Assembly: GCA_029239755.1 (NCBI GenBank)
Contig: JARBUI010000020.1
Span: forward strand, 1 to 62,827
Length of the DNA stretch: 62,827 nucleotides
Reading direction: 5' to 3'
DNA from: Clostridia bacterium
GTDB taxonomy: Bacteria > Bacillota > Clostridia > Lachnospirales > Cellulosilyticaceae
Every line of letters begins with the position of its first letter. The first letter of the stretch is position 1. A program made the translations under genes and the position numbers. Below the pieces are notes generated by a model. It did not search any database, was not told the DNA's origin, and saw only the letters and a program-made list of their open reading frames with translations. Below, piece after piece: positions 42,988 to 50,949 of the stretch.

Positions 42988-45171
42988 CTAGCTCCATTTG
43001 ATAAGCATTTCCTTCAATATCTGCTGATTGATTGGTTTTGTAATATAATCATCCATTCCTGCCACAGAACATTTTTCTCTGTCTTCATCAAGTGCATGAG
43101 CCGTCATCGCAATAATAGGGGTAGTGCAGTTAAGATTCCCCTGCATCTTAATATGCCTTGTTGCGAAATAGCCATCCATAACTGGCATCTGGCAGTCCAT
43201 GAATATCAAATCAAATCGTATTTTATGACAAACTTCAACAGCCTCTTGGCCATTGACTGCAACATCATATGTACATCCTAATTTCTTAAGCATGATCGAG
43301 ACAAGCTTTCTGTTGGCTTCAATATCTTCTACGAGTAATATCCTGCGTACTATTTTAGCCGATGCCTGCTCCTCTTCTACATGAGAATTTATTTCAGATA
43401 TAATATTTGGCTGCTCCAATCCTTCTGCTTTTTCTAAAGAGATGGTAAATATAAAGCAAGCGCCCATACCTTCTTCACTTTCTACCCATATTTCTCCTCC
43501 CATGAGAGTAATAATCCTTTTGACAATTGACAGCCCAAGCCCAGTTCCCCCATACTTTCTTGTAGTTGAACTATCTGCTTGTGTAAATAACTCAAAAAGT
43601 TTTTTTTGTTTATCAGCAGGGATCCCAATTCCTGTATCCGATACTTCAAATCTTAGGGAAATTTCGTTTTCCGTTTCATCTATTTTTCTTACTGAAAGCT
43701 TAACATGCCCTGTTTCAGTGAATTTAACAGCATTTCCCATCAAATTAATCAATATTTGTTTAAGACGTATCGGATCTCCTTTAACATGGTCACAAGTGCC
43801 CTCATCAATACTGCTGAAAATGTTAAGATTCTTCTTAAGTACATCAGGCATACATAATGAAACCGAATTGGATATCAGTTCTGAAAGACTAAAGTCAATT
43901 TTTTCAAAATCCATTTTCCCTGCTTCTATTTTGGAAAAATCCAGGACTTCATTTACTAAGTGAAATAATGTATAGGATGCATTCTTTATCTCGCTTATAA
44001 AATCTGATTGTTCTTTATTAACGCTTGTTTGAGATAAAAGATCTGTAAAACCTATAATGCCGTTTAATGGCGTTCTTATCTCATGAGATATGTTAGCAAG
44101 AAATTGACTTTTGGCAACATTTGCTGCTTCAGCAGCAATCCGTCCTTTTTGGAGCTCTTCTTCATAGCGTTTTTTCTCTGTGATATCAATCATGCTTATA
44201 ATCCACTCAGCATATTGGCTGTTACGACTAATGTCATAATGATGCACGGAGAACCATCTAAAAGTATTATCATTTTCAAGAACAACTTCAAAGTATTCAT
44301 CTACTTCCTTTGTGAGTGCTGGCTCCAACCTGTCCCAAAAAGAAAAAAGTGTCCGCGCTGACAGTACCTGACGCGAACCACTTATCTTAAATAGTTTTTC
44401 TGCATAAGGATTCATACTGACAACATTCAGTTTTTCATCTATAAGAAAGACTGCTTCATCCAAATGCTTGTAAATAGTCTCAGAAACAGCCATTTTTCTT
44501 TCAAAAAACCCGCTGATAATAGCCCATGCAAAACACATGCACATTAGAGAAAATGCAGCTGGTGCATAGTCAAAGTCAATAGTCCTGGTAAGATACAGAC
44601 CATTGCCCATAAGGGGTGCCAGTACCCCAACGATAACAGGAAAATAATCTTTCAAAGTTTTGTTCTTCCTAAGCTCAATAAATATATGAATGAGTCCTAT
44701 GAGCGTAAGAGTGTATCCATGTATAGAATTGACTACAAACCAATAACCTCTCTCATATCGGAGAACTAATAGGTTTTTAGTCTGTAAATCAGGGTATATA
44801 TTGGGCCAAATTAATCCATGATATTCATTTGTCATGACAAGAAAGAAAGTAACGGCGGGTATAAACCAAAAACATATAATCCACTTTTTATCAAAAAAAT
44901 TATCTTTGCCTACATATTCATAAGAAAAGAAAAACCACAATACCGGAACACTAACGATCCCAATATAGGAAAGTTTAGAAAAAAGGATTTTAACTTCCTG
45001 CTCAGTAGATATAACCTCCAACATTGCTAAAAAAGTCCATATTGCCACAGCAAGCATGAGTAATGTGAAATTTTTGTAGCTGTTTTTTTCAGAAAACCAC
45101 TTCCGCATCTGCCAAACAAGTACTAAAGATATGATAATGCTTATAATTGAAAGTGCTACATAAAGTTCCAA
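42988..45171 (-). CDS. 7TM hybrid sensor histidine kinase with receiver domain
   Basis: Membrane kinase of 727 residues: seven hydrophobic segments in residues 1-215 of the HisKA_7TM type (MLEVISTEQEVKILFSKLSYIG, WFFFSYEYVG), a PAS domain (about 225-340), HisKA (FLANISHEIRTPLNG), HATPase (NLMGNAVKFT, DTGIGIP, GGTGLGLS) and a C-terminal REC domain (LLVEDIEANRK, phospho-Asp in LIFMDCQMPVMDGY). The start is a TTG behind GGGGGATCAG. With the Hpt protein and free REC protein it forms a complete phosphorelay in one operon, but no DNA-binding output is encoded. The ligand of the 7TM part is unknown. Confidence 0.92.
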   Translation of the reverse strand: MELYVALSIISIIISLVLVWQMRKWFSEKNSYKNFTLLMLAVAIWTFLAMLEVISTEQEVKILFSKLSYIGIVSVPVLWFFFSYEYVGKDNFFDKKWIICFWFIPAVTFFLVMTNEYHGLIWPNIYPDLQTKNLLVLRYERGYWFVVNSIHGYTLTLIGLIHIFIELRKNKTLKDYFPVIVGVLAPLMGNGLYLTRTIDFDYAPAAFSLMCMCFAWAIISGFFERKMAVSETIYKHLDEAVFLIDEKLNVVSMNPYAEKLFKISGSRQVLSARTLFSFWDRLEPALTKEVDEYFEVVLENDNTFRWFSVHHYDISRNSQYAEWIISMIDITEKKRYEEELQKGRIAAEAANVAKSQFLANISHEIRTPLNGIIGFTDLLSQTSVNKEQSDFISEIKNASYTLFHLVNEVLDFSKIEAGKMDFEKIDFSLSELISNSVSLCMPDVLKKNLNIFSSIDEGTCDHVKGDPIRLKQILINLMGNAVKFTETGHVKLSVRKIDETENEISLRFEVSDTGIGIPADKQKKLFELFTQADSSTTRKYGGTGLGLSIVKRIITLMGGEIWVESEEGMGACFIFTISLEKAEGLEQPNIISEINSHVEEEQASAKIVRRILLVEDIEANRKLVSIMLKKLGCTYDVAVNGQEAVEVCHKIRFDLIFMDCQMPVMDGYFATRHIKMQGNLNCTTPIIAMTAHALDEDREKCSVAGMDDYITKPINQQILKEMLIKWS

Positions 45172-45202
45172 AACTGATCCCCCATATTTTTGTTTCTCTT
45201 AT

Positions 45203-45589
45203 CTACCCCTTAAATAAAAGAGTTTTTACTTGCGTTAGTAATTCATTTACATCTATTGGTTTCTTTATGTAACCATTTACCCCAAGTTGTTTTGCAGTAA
45301 GAACATTTTTGACATCAGCATGTTCTGTCAGCACTAAAATAGGAATACTTCTAAATCTGAGTGAGTCTTTTAAAGTTGCTATCAAATCAAAACCATGCTC
45401 TGTTTTCAAAGTGAGGTCCATAATAATTAAATCTACGCGTCTTCCATACTGCTCAATAGCATTTAACATACCAAACTCACTTCCTGCTTGTCGTACAGCA
45501 ATATCAGATTTTTGAAGGATAAGTGTTACTTGCCTTATAATCGATGGAGAATCATCTACAATTAACACTACTTTTTGCCGATTATCCAT
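45203..45589 (-). CDS. Stand-alone response regulator (REC only)
   Basis: 128 residues, one CheY-like REC domain: acidic pair Asp12/Asp13, phospho-acceptor Asp58 in LIIMDLTLKTEHGF, Thr/Lys switch in VLTEHAD and KKPID. There is no output domain. It lies 5 bases behind the Hpt gene and 31 bases before the hybrid kinase, so it may pass or buffer phosphoryl groups in the relay. The ATG follows GGAGGTATAG. Confidence 0.92.
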   Translation of the reverse strand: MDNRQKVVLIVDDSPSIIRQVTLILQKSDIAVRQAGSEFGMLNAIEQYGRRVDLIIMDLTLKTEHGFDLIATLKDSLRFRSIPILVLTEHADVKNVLTAKQLGVNGYIKKPIDVNELLTQVKTLLFKG

Positions 45590-45594
45590 TATTT

Positions 45595-45963
45595 CTATAC
45601 CTCCAACGTAATATTCATATTTCTAAAAAGTGTTATAATTGTACTTTTAATAGTATCTGCCTCATTATCCAAGCTGATAATTTTAAATGCTATGTTTTCA
45701 GTTATATCTTCTTTAAGCTGTGCATCTATTTCTTGAGCAATTTTATAAACGCTCAAAGCCAGGTAGTTACTCGAAATGCCTTTAATATTATGCACTACCT
45801 TCTGTACGTTCTTAAAATCACCTCTATTAAAAAAACTCTTAACCTCTTTCATTTCGCTGTCAAGTTCTGCTAAAAACACAGTATATAATTCAGCGGCATC
45901 CTCCAGATCGAGCCCCGTATTTTTCATAAACATTTCAACACAGTTATTAGGATCATCTTTCAT
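45595..45963 (-). CDS. Histidine phosphotransfer (Hpt) domain protein
   Basis: A 122-residue all-helical protein with the Hpt signature VVHNIKGISSNYLAL; phosphorylatable His58 and the following Lys-Gly are in place. It shuttles a phosphoryl group between receiver domains. I use ATG 45963 rather than the TTG three bases earlier because AGGAGA is well spaced from it. It is the first gene of the three-gene phosphorelay operon. Confidence 0.9.
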   Translation of the reverse strand: MKDDPNNCVEMFMKNTGLDLEDAAELYTVFLAELDSEMKEVKSFFNRGDFKNVQKVVHNIKGISSNYLALSVYKIAQEIDAQLKEDITENIAFKIISLDNEADTIKSTIITLFRNMNITLEV

Positions 45964-45966
45964 CAA

Positions 45967-46346
45967 ATCTTCTCCTTCACCAAAGGTGTTATATTCCCAT
46001 CTTCATGCTAAACATTCGATGCCGTATCACATTATATTCTAATGCTTTATCGAAATTTAGTTAATTTTATGAGTATTGAAAACTTCTATTAACTTCTAGA
46101 TTACTACAGTTTAAAAGCGGTTGTCAATTACTCTGACTCCTTATTATATGACATTCTTTATAACATATAGCACACTCTGTTTATTTGAGAATCCCCATTA
46201 GGTCATCCTTTCCAAGAAAGCGTACAAAGTGTGAACGGCGACCTAGAAATGTTTCTTCTTCATAAAAAATAAGATGCAAGAATACACTCTGCGCATGGTT
46301 ATAAAAAAAGAGTCTCCTGGGTAATATATATTCGGAGGTGAATACA
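45967..46346. other. 380-base intergenic region upstream of the CBS and Hpt genes
   Basis: Divergent region holding the leader of the phosphorelay operon and the promoter of the CBS gene. A 61-codon frame on the minus strand (46181-46366) ends FLGRRSHFVRFLGKDDLMGILK, but it lacks a credible start site and overlaps the CBS start, so it is not annotated as a gene. Confidence 0.5.
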
Positions 46347-46775
46347 GTGAAAGTAAAAGAAATCATGTCAAAAGAAATTGCAAGCTTAAACTCAGATGAT
46401 TCTATCGAAAAAGCCGCACAGCTGATGAAACAGCACGATGTAGGTTCAATCCCTGTATGTAGTGACGAGAAAGTAATTGGTATCGTTACAGACAGAGATA
46501 TTGCACTAAGATCTGTAGCAGAAGGTCAAGATACAAAACATCAAAAAGTCAGAGAGATTATGAGTTCAGATCCTATTGTTGGAAGTCCTGAGATGAACGT
46601 TCATGATGCTGCAAAGATAATGAGTGAACGACAAATACGCAGACTGCCTATTGTTGAAAATAATAGCCTGGTTGGTATGGTTGCACTAGGCGATATTTCT
46701 CTTGAACCTACACTTCAAGATAATGCCGAGGAGGCGCTTTGCAACATTTCTGAACCTGGCAATACCCACATGTAA
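46347..46775 (+). CDS. Tandem CBS-domain protein
   Basis: 142 residues with two consecutive CBS domains (about 1-60 and 70-130), with the motifs VKEIMSKEIASLNSDDSIEKAAQLM, GIVTDRDIALR and VREIMSSDP...IMSERQIRRLPIVE. Such pairs form a Bateman module that binds adenosine nucleotides. The start is GTG 46347, with GGAGG 8 bases upstream; an earlier GTG at 46338 overlaps that site. No other domain is fused. It is followed by a strong hairpin terminator. Target unknown. Confidence 0.92.
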   Translation: MKVKEIMSKEIASLNSDDSIEKAAQLMKQHDVGSIPVCSDEKVIGIVTDRDIALRSVAEGQDTKHQKVREIMSSDPIVGSPEMNVHDAAKIMSERQIRRLPIVENNSLVGMVALGDISLEPTLQDNAEEALCNISEPGNTHM

Positions 46776-46790
46776 TCTAAAGCTTACAAC

Positions 46791-46836
46791 AATAAAGAAT
46801 AGAGAAGTCCTTTTAGACTGTTCTCTATTCTTTATT
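46791..46836. terminator. Bidirectional terminator between the CBS gene and the ICMT-like gene
   Basis: A perfect 16-base stem (AATAAAGAATAGAGAA and its complement) with a 14-base loop between convergent genes. Confidence 0.85.
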
Positions 46837-46863
46837 AAAAATTCCGTTTAATTATATTTTATG

Positions 46864-47475
46864 CTACACAATAAAAGGAATGAACATCTTTGTTTCTTTG
46901 ATATATTTTCTATATTCATCTCCAAATTCTATAAGCATATCTTTTTCTTCATGTTTCGCCAGACGCACGTACATAATAATCATTATAGGATACAGCATAA
47001 GCATAGGCAAAGTCGCCCATTCAGCCAACATCCCTAAAGTTAAAAGCAGCAGTCCAGTATATTGAGGGTGGCGAATATATCTATAAACGCCTGTTTTCAC
47101 AAGAGCTCCTTTACCAGTTTCTTTTGACCAATATTTCTTATAGATATTATACCAGCCATTCAGGATGAGGAATAACGCAGCAGCAGCACATCCAATATTG
47201 ATGTACATTCCCCAAAACCCAATCCTAGACACTAATGTATGCCCCCACAAAATACCTTCAGGCAAATTTTTTCCAATAACCCATGAGATGACATACATAC
47301 TAAAGGGTATGCCATGCATTTCAATAGCAAAAGCTATTACGAATGCAACATAAGTTCCTATGGGTTTTTTATTCATCTTTTTATAAAATGGAATAAACAA
47401 AAGTACAACACTGTACACTACAATAAAAAATAACACTCCAAACCAATTATAATAATGACTTTCTAACGTTTCCAT
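46864..47475 (-). CDS. Isoprenylcysteine carboxyl methyltransferase-like (ICMT/PEMT) membrane protein
   Basis: 203 residues with about five hydrophobic segments and the family signature GALVKTGVYRYIRHPQYTGLLLLTLG, followed by a KHEEKDMLIEFGDEYRKY tail that lines the SAM pocket. Bacterial members methylate unknown small lipids or isoprenoids. The start ATG follows GGGGGGGATTATTT. A long-looped hairpin lies upstream, ending the kinase gene behind it. Confidence 0.85.
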   Translation of the reverse strand: METLESHYYNWFGVLFFIVVYSVVLLFIPFYKKMNKKPIGTYVAFVIAFAIEMHGIPFSMYVISWVIGKNLPEGILWGHTLVSRIGFWGMYINIGCAAAALFLILNGWYNIYKKYWSKETGKGALVKTGVYRYIRHPQYTGLLLLTLGMLAEWATLPMLMLYPIMIIMYVRLAKHEEKDMLIEFGDEYRKYIKETKMFIPFIV

Positions 47476-47512
47476 AAATAATCCCCCCCACTTTATTTGA
47501 TACCTAAAATAT

Positions 47513-47577
47513 AAAACAGCTCATTTCGGTACCCCTTGCTAATAATATATCAAGGATTCCTTAAACTGAGCTGTTTT
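47513..47577 (-). terminator. Terminator of the OmpR-type two-component operon
   Basis: AAAACAGCTCA and TGAGCTGTTTT form an 11-base stem with a long internal part that itself pairs (CCTTG with CAAGG). It follows the kinase stop on the minus strand. Confidence 0.65.
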
Positions 47578-47593
47578 TAATCTTAAATCTACC

Positions 47594-49000
47594 TTAAATT
47601 TTGGGGACCTGGATGATAAACTCGCAGCCACAGTTTTTATCTGTATTTAAGCTTATTCTTCCGCCATGTGCCACAATGATTTTCTCAGCTATTGCCAATC
47701 CTAACCCAGTACCGCCTGTATGTGAACGACTCACTGTATCTACTCTTACAAACGGCTGAAATATATCCTTTGCAATTTCTTTGGGTATTCCAGTCCCATT
47801 ATCTTTGAAGATAATAAGAATTTCTTCCCCTTGCATCAGTACTTTAACCCTTACATTTGTTCCTTTTGGATTATACCTGACTGCATTGTTAATAAGATTT
47901 TGAAATACTCTATTCATCTGTTCTATATCAAGCCTCGCTATAATTTCCTCTTCTGGAATATCAAAATCATATGTGAAGCCGGCTTTATCAAAAGCAGGAA
48001 TAGCCATTCCCATTTCCTTCCTTATATATTCGCACACCTCAACAATCGTTTTGTTTATTATGAATTCTGAACTTTCCATTTTAGATAGCTCGAACAGATT
48101 AGTAATCAAATGATTTGCTCTCACACTATTTTCGTAGATAATTTTTAAATACACACTTTGCTCTTCTTTGGTCAGATCTTTTTTGCTGCTACACAGTTCT
48201 GTATAACCCATAACACTTGCAAGAGGATTTTTAAGATCATGAGAAATATCAAGTACCAATCTTTTACGGTTTTCCTCTGACTGCTTTCTAAGGAATATCT
48301 CCTTCTCAATTTGCTCTGCCATTTCATTAAATATATCCTGCAACTCTGCAAATTCATTCTTAAGATTAAGTTCAACCCTCGCCGAATAGTCTCCTTCTTT
48401 TAACCGTCTCGCACTGTTACAAAGCTTTCTTAATGGGTTTACTATGCCTATAGATGATATCTTTGAATAAATCACTGTACTGATTGCAAGCAAGATTAAA
48501 TAAAATAAACTTATTGCCACAATGGCTCCAATTACATGCTGCATATCGACCGAGGTGAAGTCTCTGTTATGTACAATGGCAAAATCAATTCTGATAGAGG
48601 TTGGAAACGTTACTATTAACCAGAACTTCTCTCTGGGATTATAGGCGATGCTATAGCTGTAAGGAATACCTATGCTTTTACTTGCCATCAAAAACTCAGT
48701 GAATTCCATTGTGGTCAGCTTATCCTTTGCAAAGCTATTAAGGCCTGCCGAAAATACAACCTCATAGTTATTGTCAATGACCTGTACCCCTCCTCCATTT
48801 TCAATAACCTCAGTTGTATCCATTTTGTTGTAGTCATCTAAGATTAATCTCTCGGCTGTATAATTGTTTTTTACAAGAGTCTTAGATATCACATGATTAG
48901 CAAAATCCATAAGAATAAATGCAAATATGCCTATTATAATAGAGATAAAAAATATAAGCAAATAGTTTACTAAAAATTGATTTGATATTTTCCACTTCAT
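47594..49000 (-). CDS. Membrane sensor histidine kinase (HAMP)
   Basis: 468 residues, two membrane helices (about 10-32 and 155-180) around a short extracellular sensor, a HAMP domain, HisKA with DISHDLKNPLASVMGY and HATPase boxes NLINNAVRYNP, DNGTGIP and GGTGLGLA. The start overlaps the response-regulator stop by 4 bases. Paired with the OmpR-type regulator upstream. The signal is unknown, though membrane or antibiotic stress is common for this type. Confidence 0.9.
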   Translation of the reverse strand: MKWKISNQFLVNYLLIFFISIIIGIFAFILMDFANHVISKTLVKNNYTAERLILDDYNKMDTTEVIENGGGVQVIDNNYEVVFSAGLNSFAKDKLTTMEFTEFLMASKSIGIPYSYSIAYNPREKFWLIVTFPTSIRIDFAIVHNRDFTSVDMQHVIGAIVAISLFYLILLAISTVIYSKISSIGIVNPLRKLCNSARRLKEGDYSARVELNLKNEFAELQDIFNEMAEQIEKEIFLRKQSEENRKRLVLDISHDLKNPLASVMGYTELCSSKKDLTKEEQSVYLKIIYENSVRANHLITNLFELSKMESSEFIINKTIVEVCEYIRKEMGMAIPAFDKAGFTYDFDIPEEEIIARLDIEQMNRVFQNLINNAVRYNPKGTNVRVKVLMQGEEILIIFKDNGTGIPKEIAKDIFQPFVRVDTVSRSHTGGTGLGLAIAEKIIVAHGGRISLNTDKNCGCEFIIQVPKI

Positions 49001-49701
49001 AATTCACCCGTATCATGCTTGTGAAACCTATATCCTATCCCACGTATAGTTTTTATATATTCAGGATTCTTAGGGTCAGTTTCTATCTTATTTCTAATAT
49101 GACTGATATGTACCATGATTGTATTATCGTCATAATAAACATCTTCATCCCATACTGCCAGATACAGCTGTTTCTTAGTAAAAACTCTTTCCGGGTTCTC
49201 CATTAGAAATTTTAAAAGCTTATATTCTTTTGCATTCAGTTCAAGCAGCCTCCCTTCCCTATAGATACAGCAGCTGTTCTTATCCAAAACCAGACTGTCA
49301 TATACAATTTGTGAGGGCGCCTCCTGCTTTATAGATGAGTATTCTTGACTCCTTCTAAGCTGTGCACTAATCCTTGCAAGCAGCTCCGCCATACTAAAGG
49401 GTTTTACAAGGTAGTCATCTGCACCAATCCCAAGTCCGAGCACTTTATCCATATCATCTCCCCTGGCAGTAAGAAATATAACTGGCAGAGTATTATTTTC
49501 TCGTATTTTACGTAATAGATTAAATCCATCCAAATAGGGCATCATCACATCAAGTATGGCAAGGTCAATGCTTTCATTTTGAATCACCTTTAAAGCCTCT
49601 ATTCCATCTTTTACTGCAAAGACACAATACCCCTCTTCCTGCAGATTTAGCTTCAAAAGGTTTCTGATATCTTTTTCATCCTCTGCTACTAAAATATTCA
49701 A
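48997..49701 (-). CDS. OmpR/PhoB-type response regulator
   Basis: 234 residues: REC domain (phospho-Asp51 in LAILDVMMPYLDGF, Lys in VKPFSM) and a C-terminal winged-helix DNA-binding domain (about 135-230, LNAKEYKLLKFLMENPERVFTK). The start is TTG 49701 behind GGAGGAG. It lies 42 bases downstream of an aldo/keto reductase on the same strand and overlaps the kinase gene by 4 bases, so the three genes may be one operon. Confidence 0.92.
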   Translation of the reverse strand: MNILVAEDEKDIRNLLKLNLQEEGYCVFAVKDGIEALKVIQNESIDLAILDVMMPYLDGFNLLRKIRENNTLPVIFLTARGDDMDKVLGLGIGADDYLVKPFSMAELLARISAQLRRSQEYSSIKQEAPSQIVYDSLVLDKNSCCIYREGRLLELNAKEYKLLKFLMENPERVFTKKQLYLAVWDEDVYYDDNTIMVHISHIRNKIETDPKNPEYIKTIRGIGYRFHKHDTGEL

Positions 49702-49743
49702 TAAATCTCCTCCTAACTCTATATCCCCCTAAAGGTACCCTTT

Positions 49744-50754
49744 CTAAATAAACTCTTTATAATCAGCCCAGTTTTCTTGTAAAAGTGTTGGTGTATCTAA
49801 GCCATATGGGCAATGATTTTTACAATGATCACAATGTATGCACTCATCAACTTTTTTCATTTTCCCTCTCCACTCGTCATTTAGATAGACAGACGTTGGC
49901 GCTCGTCTAATCATTAAAGACATTCTGGCTGAAGTCGGGATATCAATATTTACCGGACACGGCAGACAGTAACCACATCCCCTGCAGAACTCTTCACTTA
50001 ATGCTTTTCTGTCATGTTCAATAACTGCAGTGATTTCTTCATTAAATGCTGGAGGGTTATTTATATAAGAAATAAATTCATCTAGTTCTTCTTCTTTCTG
50101 CACACCCCAAATAGGCAGCACATTATCATACTGGGCTAAATAAGCATATGCCGCTGCTGAATGCCTAATAAGTCCTCCTGATAACGCCTTCATAGCAATA
50201 AATCCAATACCATTCTTCTTACATAGCTTTACCAGTTCTATTTCTTTATCTGTTGCTAAGTAACTGAAGGGGAACTGAATCGTCTCATACAAACCAGATG
50301 CTGCTGCCTGAGCAGCTACATGAAGCCTATGGTTTGTGATACCAATATGCCTGATCATACCCTTGTCCTTTGCCTCTTTCATCGCTTCATACAAACCAGT
50401 ACCATCTCCAGGTGTTGGGCAGAAACTTGGATTGTGAAATTGATAAATATCTATATAATCTGTCTTCAATAGTTCTAGAGACGTATTTAACTGTTCCCAA
50501 AACTCTTCTTTCTTAACAGTCATTGTTTTAGATGCGATATAAATTTTATCTCTATAATCACTTAGAGCATAGCCAATTTTTTCTTCACTATCTGTATAAA
50601 ATCTGGCTGTGTCAAAAAAGGTTATACCACTTTGATAAGCTTTCTTTAGTAAAACCGATGCTTCTTCTTTAGTAATCCGTTGAATCGGCAATGCCCCAAA
50701 TCCATTTTTATTAACAGTTATCCCAGTCTTTCCCAATGTTACTAGATCCATCAT
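49744..50754 (-). CDS. Aldo/keto reductase with C-terminal ferredoxin-like domain
   Basis: 336 residues: AKR barrel with the catalytic segment DTARFYTDSEEKIGYAL and YQFHNPSF, followed by the Cys clusters CRGCGYCLPCPVNIDIP and CIHCDHCKNHCPYGLD that can bind two 4Fe-4S clusters. Similar in build to the enzyme at 31443-32633, but shorter. The start is ATG 50754, with AAGGAG at 6 bases; five more residues would read through that ribosome site. Substrate unknown; it may be co-transcribed with the OmpR-type system downstream. Confidence 0.88.
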   Translation of the reverse strand: MMDLVTLGKTGITVNKNGFGALPIQRITKEEASVLLKKAYQSGITFFDTARFYTDSEEKIGYALSDYRDKIYIASKTMTVKKEEFWEQLNTSLELLKTDYIDIYQFHNPSFCPTPGDGTGLYEAMKEAKDKGMIRHIGITNHRLHVAAQAAASGLYETIQFPFSYLATDKEIELVKLCKKNGIGFIAMKALSGGLIRHSAAAYAYLAQYDNVLPIWGVQKEEELDEFISYINNPPAFNEEITAVIEHDRKALSEEFCRGCGYCLPCPVNIDIPTSARMSLMIRRAPTSVYLNDEWRGKMKKVDECIHCDHCKNHCPYGLDTPTLLQENWADYKEFI

Positions 50755-50949
50755 TATTCTCTCCTTCATATCTATTTATCCATAGTTAATCTTTACTTTA
50801 TTATACCACTATATTCAAATAATCTCTTTGTCTTAATGATAAGACATTTCTAAAATTACACTATTTTTAATAATTAGACTTTAAGAAATTTTAATTAAGA
50901 CTTATAATAGTAATGTTCTATCCTATAAAGAATTAAAGGAGTAAGTATC

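Noticed and set aside
46181..46366. 61-codon minus-strand frame ending FLGRRSHFVRFLGKDDLMGILK
   Set aside because: No ribosome site or clear start, and its proposed start overlaps the CBS gene start. The end looks protein-like, so it may be a remnant, but the evidence is too thin.
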